Origin: Candidatus Adiutrix sp.
GTDB lineage: Bacteria > Desulfobacterota > Desulfarculia > Adiutricales > Adiutricaceae
Length of the DNA stretch: 12,930 nt
NCBI GenBank assembly: GCA_031273445.1
Contig: JAISRV010000121.1
Location: 1 to 12,930, forward strand
Reading direction: 5' to 3'
The stretch's first letter is position 1; each line of letters starts with the position of its first letter. The translations under genes were made by a program, and so were the position numbers. Positions 7,401 to 11,938 of this stretch are shown in pieces. Under the pieces are notes generated by a model, which saw only the letters and a list, made by a program, of their open reading frames with translations, was not told the DNA's origin and made no database searches.

Positions 7401-10400
7401 GGAATGCCTGGCGGTTTCGTATCTCGCGCAGAATAGCGCTCAGGACAAAACCGAAGATGTGGAAGATATTGCCCTTTCCGCCGCCGTAGCCGCCAGTTCC
7501 CCGGTCTACCCGGACTTCCCGGTGGAAAACGCCCTGGACGGCGACCCGAATGACGACTATGCGGCCATGCTGGAAGGCGAGACGCCGCAGGGCTTTATTC
7601 TTGAATTGGGCCGCCGGGCCCTGATTCACGAAATCAGCCTGGTTTTTGAAAACGAGGTCAACTTCCCCTTCAATTTTACTGTGGACAGTGTGGCCTACTC
7701 TAAAGACGTCGCCAGTGCCCCTAAAATATCTTTAATCGCCGAGGTTAAAAATCACCAGGGGAAAATATGGCGGCAAAAGTTTGATCCGCCGGTCTCGGCC
7801 GCCTTTGTCCGTTTCATGGCCGGGGCCTTTTCCGGCCAGCCCCGGCTGCTCCTGCGTCAGGTGGAGATAATGGCCGAGCCGCCCAGCCCCCTGCAAAGCC
7901 TGCTTTTGGCCCCCGGCGCCCAGGAAGTGGCGGCGGCGCATGACGACCCGGCCAATCCTTTGAGAATTTTCAGCTTTTACCCCATAACCAAGGGCATGAA
8001 CGACGTGGCGCGTTTGATCATAGGCGATGAAAATCTGTCGCCCCATCAAAAAATAGTCAAATTCATGCATGAATTTGACGATCATGAGTATTATGCCATG
8101 ACGAAAACAGCCACCGGGGTCGAGACCATGCTGACCGGCATTGGCGGTTGCGGCACTTGGACTAACGCGCTCATGGAATTTGCCTGGACGCAGGGCTGGG
8201 AAGGCCGCATTGTATATTTGCATAATTTCCCGGTCAACGCGGGGCACACTTTGGCGGAAATAAAAATAAACGGCCAGTGGCGGCTCTATGACCCGACTTA
8301 CGGCCTGTATTATACGACTGAGCCGGAAAACAGCCTCGACCCTCAGGTGCTGGGTTATGAGGAGCTGCGCCGGGGCGGGGCCTTGGCCCCCGGCGTGGCG
8401 CGGGTGGCGGGAAACGAAAAGCGCCTGGCCGCCGGCGGCGCTTTCGCCGACCCCCTGATATTCACCCAGGCCCAACCGGCCGGCCCCATCGGCCAGGATA
8501 AGCCCATGGTCTTTCCCTTGACCCTGGCGCTGAACTCCGTTTTGGAGTCGGAAAAATTCGATACCTCAACCCAGGGCGCGCCCTATATAGGCGCCGCTTA
8601 CGTCAACAATCACCAAAAATGGACCTTGACGGGCCTGAGGCCGGGGCAAAACTACGCCTTCATTATAACCCCGGCCTATATTGACGATCAGGAAAAGTCC
8701 GCCGGGGCAAAAGGTTCGTTTATTTTACAGGCCCGCTTTGAAAACGCAGAGTCTAGCGAAACCCTGGAGCGCACTTTTCAGGCCGACGACCTGGGGCCCT
8801 GGCGCCTGGAATTCACCGCCGCCGGCGACGAGGCCGCCCTCTATTTCAGTCACCCCTATCTGGGGCCGAAAAGCCGCTATTTAGGCGTCAAAAGCTATGA
8901 ATTGAAAGAAAGCGCCTCCAGCGGCGACAGAGACGCGGGTGAATCCAGGGCGCCGGCGCCTGAAGCCCCGGAGGCTGAACGAAAGCCGCCCAAGGCCGAT
9001 GCTCTTGAGGACCTCGCCCTTTCCGCCGCCGTAGCCGCCAGTTCCCCGGTCTACCCGGACTTCCCGGTGGAAAACGCCTTGGACGGCGACCCGAATGACG
9101 ACTATGCGGCCATGCTGGAAGGCGAAGCGCCGCAGGGTTTTATTCTTGAATTGGGCCGCCGGGCCCTGATTCATGAAATCAGCCTGGTTTTTGAAAACGA
9201 GGTCAACTACCCTTCTGATTTTACGCTTGACAGCGTGGGCTATTCACAAGACATCGCCAAAGCCGTCAGGCTATCATTGCTCGCTGATGTTAAAAGCCAT
9301 GCAGGGAAAATATGGCGGCAAAAGTTTGATCCGCCGGTCTCGGCCGCCTTTGTCCGTTTCATGGCCGGGGCCTTTTCCGGCCAGCCCCGGCTGCTCCTGC
9401 GTCAGGTAGAGATAATGGCCGGGCCGCCCAGCCCCCTGCAAAGCCTGCTTCTGGCCCCTGGCGCCCAGGAGGTGGCGGCGGCGCCTGACGACCCGGCCAA
9501 TCCTTTGAAAATTTTCAGCTTTTACCCCATAACCAAGGGCATGAACGACGTGGCGCGTTTGATCATAGGCGATGAAAATCTGTCGCCGCATCAAAAAATC
9601 GTCAAATTCATGCATGAATTTGACGATCATGAGTATTATGCTCTGACTAAAACCGTGACCGGCGCCGAGACAATGCTGACCGGCATTGGCGGTTGCGGCA
9701 GTTGGACCGCCGCGCTTATGGAATTTGCCTGGACGCAGGGGTTGGAAGGCCGCATCGTAAATTTGCATAATTTTCCGGTCAACGCTGGGCACACCTTGGC
9801 GGAAATAAAGGTAAACGGGCGCTGGCAGCTCTATGACCCGACTTACGGTCTGTATTATACGGCTGAGCCGGAAAACAGCCTTGACCCCCAGGTGTTGGGT
9901 TATGAGGAGCTGCGCCGGGGCGGGGCCTTGGCGCCCGGCGTGGCGCGGGTGGCGGGAAACGAAAAGCGCCTGGCCGCCGGCGGCGCTTTCGCTGACCCCC
10001 TGATATTCACCCAGGCCCAACCGGCCGGCCCCATCGGCCAGGATAAGCCCATGGTCTTTCCCTTGACCCTGGCGCTGAATTCTGTTTTGGAATCGGAAAA
10101 ATTCGATACTTCAACCCAGGGCGCGCCCTATATAGGCGCCGCTTACGTCAACAATCATCAAAAGTGGACCTTGACGGGCCTGAGGCCGGGGCAAAACTAC
10201 GCCTTCACTATAACCCCGGCTCATATTGTCGATCAGGAAAAATCAGCCGGGGAAAAAGGCTCGTTTATTTTACAAGCCCGCTTTGAAAACGCCGAGTCGA
10301 GCGAAACCCTGGAGCGCGCCTTTCAGGCCGACGACCTGGGGCCCTGGCGCCTGGAATTCACCGCCGCCGGCGACGAGGCCGCCCTCTATTTCAGTCACCC

Positions 10401-10497
10401 CTATCTGGGGCCGAAAAACCGCTATTTAAGCGTCAAGAGCTATGAACTGAAAGAAAGCGCCTCCGGCGGCGACCCGGCGACTGACGGCAAATCATGA
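4444..10497 (+). CDS. 2017-residue membrane-anchored multidomain protein: C5-epimerase-like, beta-propeller, 2 x (discoidin + transglutaminase-like + beta-sandwich)
   Basis: The start MSRKKKLTTLAVILALIFG is a signal anchor or signal peptide without a clear cleavage site. Start: ATG 4444, GAGG (4431-4434) 9 nt upstream. Residues about 60-250 match the D-glucuronyl C5-epimerase C-terminal family: LPGWLAFHALY, APWDSAFAQGVGVSLFLKAW, EVWFEEVPWPLDNPTHILNA. Residues about 250-450 continue with GEWREWL-like and LGWWVGESYNAFNGYWL patterns. About 510-765 is an NHL-type six-bladed propeller (LYIANYTGNNIL, AWPTDIDILPANEILVTDAH). About 770-1000 is an unrecognised helical region. Then come two modules, 1007-1495 and 1522-2010: a discoidin (F5/8C-like) domain, a transglutaminase-like domain and a C-terminal beta-sandwich. 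Both transglutaminase triads are complete: C1236/H1268/D1283 and C1751/H1783/D1798. Known transglutaminase-like enzymes form or cut amide bonds. The substrate here is unknown; surface glycan or protein is an inference. I recognise no named family with this whole architecture. Confidence 0.88.
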   Translation: MSRKKKLTTLAVILALIFGAVLFFTESSLKDYEDRARTEEAQPGQTAVDQMEIVFSSDGVMRHNSPEHGPLVLPGWLAFHALYMLNKGRMSAEEEKQYYGCLNWLKDNLREKKPGLWVWDYPLDNTYNDITIKAPWDSAFAQGVGVSLFLKAWEKEQDDIYLEAAEKAASGLFIDLKEGGLADIKGDEVWFEEVPWPLDNPTHILNAHMSSLIALKDLHEATGKQPYGDLFDRGLATLKKRLPLFDAGYALRYDLNPQKKEILFKIANPYNFATFPLAMEKISIKDPLSGRQLTIEAGSDQAFEGDMRLSGLHWSQPEEVAGRTARRLVSVEAGETSHSYFVLKLPSEWTDNLRREEFEIYVTYYDEAPANLNVQKRAMAPGPEYRDLKSGNLLLTGSGQWREWLIPLAPSDLGWWVGESYNAFNGYWLRRLGQYDPDLLEWALIADGYHRAGVETADPEVVEAKIDPAKATEGASYGLETVEPLRLAADFIEIETNNYYDMLSSLTALGNNQYLYCDYINIYFLSLGSGSNYTITQVEPLGLNSDFVPTGLYYHQGTLYIANYTGNNILAGQLSADNSRLEITRSITHPALISPENIFVDDEIIVTANYDGNNVTCFDHEGRLLWEVKVPNAHGIDGNKDFLTVTGLGERKIYKLSRSGEVLRTTGQLGWELNEYAWPTDIDILPANEILVTDAHTGRITKLDYDLKPIKAWGINGSARADFNFPYALYPREQGLIICDTFKGRFLFLNQDFQIEKIIYLNGRNPEAGDKKLWGMKTDAYAYPSLDEEPLNILLQDFFPPNDSLSYMSSYNGFRMLIGEEIKKYIIMNSNNLTKPDFYGFFWYVTMAEKLPHDSGRYYVIFSPQNYHPLFFDSETKAFFLTKLDAIPYSTWSAAESEYIDEMFQKIKPHFMTLEKAMKSDDDLLKLWDQYLGKDSNNLVPGLKELLNYSEAGKKISEKIQNGRLTSADLAEFKQAISEDLTINLLECLAVSYLAQNSAQDKTEDVEDIALSAAVAASSPVYPDFPVENALDGDPNDDYAAMLEGETPQGFILELGRRALIHEISLVFENEVNFPFNFTVDSVAYSKDVASAPKISLIAEVKNHQGKIWRQKFDPPVSAAFVRFMAGAFSGQPRLLLRQVEIMAEPPSPLQSLLLAPGAQEVAAAHDDPANPLRIFSFYPITKGMNDVARLIIGDENLSPHQKIVKFMHEFDDHEYYAMTKTATGVETMLTGIGGCGTWTNALMEFAWTQGWEGRIVYLHNFPVNAGHTLAEIKINGQWRLYDPTYGLYYTTEPENSLDPQVLGYEELRRGGALAPGVARVAGNEKRLAAGGAFADPLIFTQAQPAGPIGQDKPMVFPLTLALNSVLESEKFDTSTQGAPYIGAAYVNNHQKWTLTGLRPGQNYAFIITPAYIDDQEKSAGAKGSFILQARFENAESSETLERTFQADDLGPWRLEFTAAGDEAALYFSHPYLGPKSRYLGVKSYELKESASSGDRDAGESRAPAPEAPEAERKPPKADALEDLALSAAVAASSPVYPDFPVENALDGDPNDDYAAMLEGEAPQGFILELGRRALIHEISLVFENEVNYPSDFTLDSVGYSQDIAKAVRLSLLADVKSHAGKIWRQKFDPPVSAAFVRFMAGAFSGQPRLLLRQVEIMAGPPSPLQSLLLAPGAQEVAAAPDDPANPLKIFSFYPITKGMNDVARLIIGDENLSPHQKIVKFMHEFDDHEYYALTKTVTGAETMLTGIGGCGSWTAALMEFAWTQGLEGRIVNLHNFPVNAGHTLAEIKVNGRWQLYDPTYGLYYTAEPENSLDPQVLGYEELRRGGALAPGVARVAGNEKRLAAGGAFADPLIFTQAQPAGPIGQDKPMVFPLTLALNSVLESEKFDTSTQGAPYIGAAYVNNHQKWTLTGLRPGQNYAFTITPAHIVDQEKSAGEKGSFILQARFENAESSETLERAFQADDLGPWRLEFTAAGDEAALYFSHPYLGPKNRYLSVKSYELKESASGGDPATDGKS
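7462..8928 (+). repeat. Module 1 of an intragenic duplication
   Basis: First copy of a 1467-bp unit whose period to the second copy is 1545 bp, with no net indel along its length. It encodes the discoidin domain, the transglutaminase-like domain and the beta-sandwich of residues 1007-1495. By hand count about 39 of 489 residues differ from copy 2. Fifteen of them fall in one 32-residue patch, 7663-7758, and none in about 105 residues from EPENSLDPQ to GQNYAF. Confidence 0.95.
9007..10473 (+). repeat. Module 2 of an intragenic duplication
   Basis: Second copy, residues 1522-2010. The two copies are joined by a 78-bp linker (8929-9006) encoding a Pro-, Ala- and Glu-rich stretch (SRAPAPEAPEAERKPPKADA) that looks flexible. 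The variable patch corresponds to 9208-9303. The protein ends eight codons after the unit, at TGA 10495-10497. Confidence 0.95.
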
Positions 10498-10513
10498 GGT
10501 TTCAAACCGCTAA

Positions 10514-10648
10514 ATGTTCGTTTCTTTGACACAACCGCACAAATGCCTGATGATAGGCGGGGTTGAAGCGCGGTTGCGGCAACTTGGCGAACAGGCCGCC
10601 CTGCCCAAGGCTCATCCCCATAAATTCCGGCCTACCCTTCACGTTTGA
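10514..10648 (+). pseudogene. Fragment of a phage-type tyrosine integrase
   Basis: A 44-codon open frame, MFVSLTQPHKCLMIGGVEAR followed by LRQLGEQAALPKAHPHKFRP and TLHV, then TGA. The stretch KAHPHKFRPT resembles box II of tyrosine recombinases (usually HPHKFRRT, with the HxxR pair), and VEARLRQLGEQA resembles the helix just before it. The N-terminal part and the nucleophile Tyr are absent, so it cannot be active. It sits 17 bp after the big gene and runs directly into the DUF1016 fragment in another frame, which marks a recombination scar. The match is short, so the family call is moderate. Confidence 0.6.
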
Positions 10649-10976
10649 AAAGATTATTGAAATTATTGAGAGCGCGTGCGAAAGGGCTTTCCGTGCGGTG
10701 AACCGTGAACTCATCTCAACGTACTGGGAAATTGGGCATTACATGAGCGAAAATGTATCTTCCAACAACTGGGGGCAGTCTGTCGTTCTAGAATTTTCAC
10801 GGTTTATCCAGTTGCGCTTTGTCGGCCTTAAAGGATTCTCGCCGCAAAACATATGGCGGATGAAGCAGTTTTACGCAACTTATGCCGGCAACGAAAAACT
10901 CTCGCCGCTGGTGAGAGAAATCAGCTGGGTGAACAACGTGTTGATATGGCGCAAGATACGGAAAATGTCGTCTTAA
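10563..10976 (+). pseudogene. Truncated DUF1016 (YhcG-type) nuclease-family gene
   Basis: The frame starting at TTG 10563 encodes 137 residues; homology to DUF1016 begins at about 10644 with FEKIIEIIESACERAFRAVN. It continues with ELISTYWEIGHYMSE, NNWGQSVVLEFSRF, GLKGFSPQNIWRMKQFY and KLSPLVREISWVNNVLIW. That is the N-terminal half of the family. The family's usual length is about 340 residues, with a PDDEXK-like nuclease half at the C-terminus, which is missing. The natural start is also gone: upstream codons come from the integrase fragment. The frame stops at 10974-10976 after unrelated residues RKIRKMSS. A remnant of the end may survive at 10991-11038. YhcG-type proteins are linked to DNA metabolism and defence, but this copy is almost certainly dead. 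Confidence 0.75.
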
Positions 10977-10990
10977 CGGCAACGAGTTAA

Positions 10991-11038
10991 TCTGAAGTTG
11001 AACTGGAGCGGACGATCGACGATTTGGAGGCAACGTAA
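10991..11038 (+). pseudogene. Possible C-terminal scrap of the DUF1016 gene
   Basis: A short frame, SEVELERTIDDLEAT then TAA, resembles the acidic helical end (LPSE-ELE...) found at the tail of many DUF1016 proteins. If so, some 550-600 bp of the nuclease half were deleted between about 10960 and 10991. The match is too short to be firm. Confidence 0.3.
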
Positions 11039-11065
11039 AAAGCCCTACATTCGAGAAAATCTTGC

Positions 11066-11108
11066 TTGCCAAATGCTACGTTTTGATACATAATGCTAGC
11101 TGAAGCAT
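11066..11108 (+). promoter_or_regulatory. Promoter and likely operator of the toxin-antitoxin pair
   Basis: TTGCCA (11066-11071), a 17-nt spacer and CATAAT (11089-11094) form a good sigma70 promoter, 5 of 6 at each box. Overlapping the -10 and the start is the inverted repeat ATGCT (11093-11097) / AGCAT (11104-11108), with the palindrome GCTAGC (11095-11100) inside it. Type II antitoxins usually repress their own operon at such palindromes, so this is the expected operator. Confidence 0.55.
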
Positions 11109-11124
11109 CAAGCGGGAGCTACTT

Positions 11125-11367
11125 ATGGCCCAGGTAAATATCAGAATAGACGACAGACTCAAGGAAGAGGGCGAATTGCTGTTCAGGCGGCTCGGTTTAT
11201 CATTTTCATCGGCGGTCAGCGTTTTCGTAAGTCAGGCGGTGCGCGAAAAAGCGATACCATTCAAAATTTCCGAAAACCGAGCAAAAGATATTACGCTTGC
11301 AAGCGAAAAAGCCCTCGCCAAAGACTGGCTTTTGCCAGAAGAGGACGCCGAATGGCGGGATTTGTAA
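11125..11367 (+). CDS. RelB/DinJ-family antitoxin
   Basis: An 80-residue protein. MAQVNIRIDDRLKEEGELLF, then RRLGLSFSSAVSVFVSQAV and REKAIPFKI, is the standard ribbon-helix-helix N-terminus of RelB/DinJ antitoxins. The C-terminal part (LASEKALAKDWLLPEEDAEW) is the toxin-binding tail. It is expected to bind and neutralise the toxin encoded next and, as a dimer, to bind its own promoter. GGGAG (11114-11118) sits 6 nt before the ATG. The gene overlaps the toxin gene by 16 bp, the usual translational coupling. The unusual point is the partner: it belongs to the MazF/PemK fold and not RelE/YafQ. Confidence 0.92.
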   Translation: MAQVNIRIDDRLKEEGELLFRRLGLSFSSAVSVFVSQAVREKAIPFKISENRAKDITLASEKALAKDWLLPEEDAEWRDL

Positions 11368-11624
11368 AAGGCGACGTTGTGGTCGTGCCGTTTCCATTTT
11401 CGGACTTAAGTTCCTCTAAACGCCGCCCCGCGCTCGTTTTGGCCAAAGCAAACGCAAGCGATCTGATTTTGTCGCAAATAACAAGCAAAAGCGTCGGCGA
11501 TGAATATGCGGTTGAGCTTATCACGTCTGATTTTAGTTCGGGTGGGCTGAACGCGACAAGCAACGTCCGTCCAAACAAATTAAGGTTCATTCGGCGGCGT
11601 CTATTCAGTTGGGCACAATTTTGA
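11352..11624 (+). CDS. MazF/PemK-family toxin, probably frameshifted near its C-terminus
   Basis: A 90-residue frame beginning MAGFVKGDVVVVPFPFSDLS, then KRRPALVLAKA, DLILSQITSK and NATSNVRPNKLRF. These are the family's GDVV, FPFSDL, RRPALVL and ITS blocks. MazF toxins are ribonucleases that cut mRNA at short motifs. After NKLR the frame gives RRRLFSWAQF and stops. The -1 frame from 11585 instead gives VHSAASIQLGTILTQFLKAA, which looks like the family's usual last part (here LGTIL for the IG-L segment) and stays open to 11734. A one-base deletion near 11585 would explain this, so the toxin may be inactive. GAGGA (11341-11345), inside the antitoxin gene, is the RBS. Confidence 0.82.
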   Translation: MAGFVKGDVVVVPFPFSDLSSSKRRPALVLAKANASDLILSQITSKSVGDEYAVELITSDFSSGGLNATSNVRPNKLRFIRRRLFSWAQF

Positions 11625-11649
11625 CGCAATTTTTAAAAGCGGCCATGAA

Positions 11650-11708
11650 AAAGGGCTTGGGCGCCGGTGGTTCCGGATCGCGCAAGCCCTTTAAATTCGA
11701 CCGGCGCC
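11650..11708. repeat. Two interleaved perfect inverted repeats (order a, b, a', b')
   Basis: Arm a AAAGGGCTTG (11650-11659) pairs with a' CAAGCCCTTT (11683-11692), 10 bp. Arm b GGCGCCGGT (11660-11668) pairs with b' ACCGGCGCC (11700-11708), 9 bp. The arms alternate, so RNA could form either hairpin, or both in a pseudoknot-like fold. The a:a' hairpin is followed by TTTAAATTCG, which is not a U-run, so a standard terminator is not convincing. It lies between the toxin gene and the Fic gene promoter. Confidence 0.7.
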
Positions 11709-11863
11709 GTAGGCCAGAACTAAGTTTGCTATAAACACGTTGATATTAAAGACTTTATCACTGCTTGCCGCCTTTCGTTCCCCTAGAATATGTCCATAGA
11801 ATTTTTTAAATCTTTTTCCTTCCCAAGGTCGGCAGTCGCCTCAACGCGACTTGTAGCTTTCAG
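11709..11863. other. Gene-free stretch before the Fic promoter
   Basis: Moderately AT-rich with T-runs (AATTTTTTAAATCTTTTTCC at about 11801-11820). TCGCCTCA at 11836-11843 is the inverted form of the Fic repeat core TGAGGCGA (11871-11878) and may be a third, opposite-facing binding site. I see no gene in it. Confidence 0.5.
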
Positions 11864-11892
11864 TTGCCGCTGAGGCGAATAGAGGCTATAAT
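11864..11892 (+). promoter_or_regulatory. Sigma70 promoter of the Fic gene
   Basis: TTGCCG (11864-11869) and a perfect TATAAT (11887-11892) are separated by exactly 17 nt. The start should be near 11899, giving a leader of about 27 nt. The first copy of the TGAGGCGAATAGAGG repeat occupies 11871-11885, almost the whole spacer, so a protein bound there would block RNA polymerase. Confidence 0.7.
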
Positions 11893-11938
11893 CGCTTCAC
11901 TAATTGAGGCGAATAGAGGATGTAAATGCTTCAGTATT
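11871..11938 (+). repeat. 34-bp tandem repeat across promoter and start codon of the Fic gene
   Basis: Two abutting 34-bp copies, 11871-11904 and 11905-11938, agree at about 28 of 34 bases, with the first 15 identical (TGAGGCGAATAGAGG). Copy 1 fills the promoter spacer and contains the -10. Copy 2 holds the ribosome-binding site (GAGGA 11916-11920) and the ATG. This placement suggests an operator that controls both transcription and translation start, most simply by autoregulation. Confidence 0.8.

Noticed and set aside
7732..8475. Long antisense reading frame over module 1, with a sister over module 2 (9274-10020)
   Set aside because: Both are antisense shadows of the duplicated, GC-rich module. 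They have no RBS pattern or recognisable domain, and they are paired only because the sense DNA is duplicated.
4338..9303. Diversity-generating retroelement with the relic as template and the discoidin patches as variable regions
   Set aside because: No reverse transcriptase is in the window, and differences between copies are not limited to template adenines. A deleted paralogue or ordinary gene conversion explains it better.
11650..11708. Ordinary rho-independent terminator for the toxin operon
   Set aside because: There is a stable stem, but its loop is 23 nt and only three T's, which belong to the stem, follow. The interleaved second repeat also does not fit a simple terminator.
11920..11925. 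ATG-TAA directly before the Fic ATG as a start-stop regulatory element
   Set aside because: The GAGG at 11916-11919 abuts this ATG with no spacing, so ribosomes should choose the ATG at 11926.
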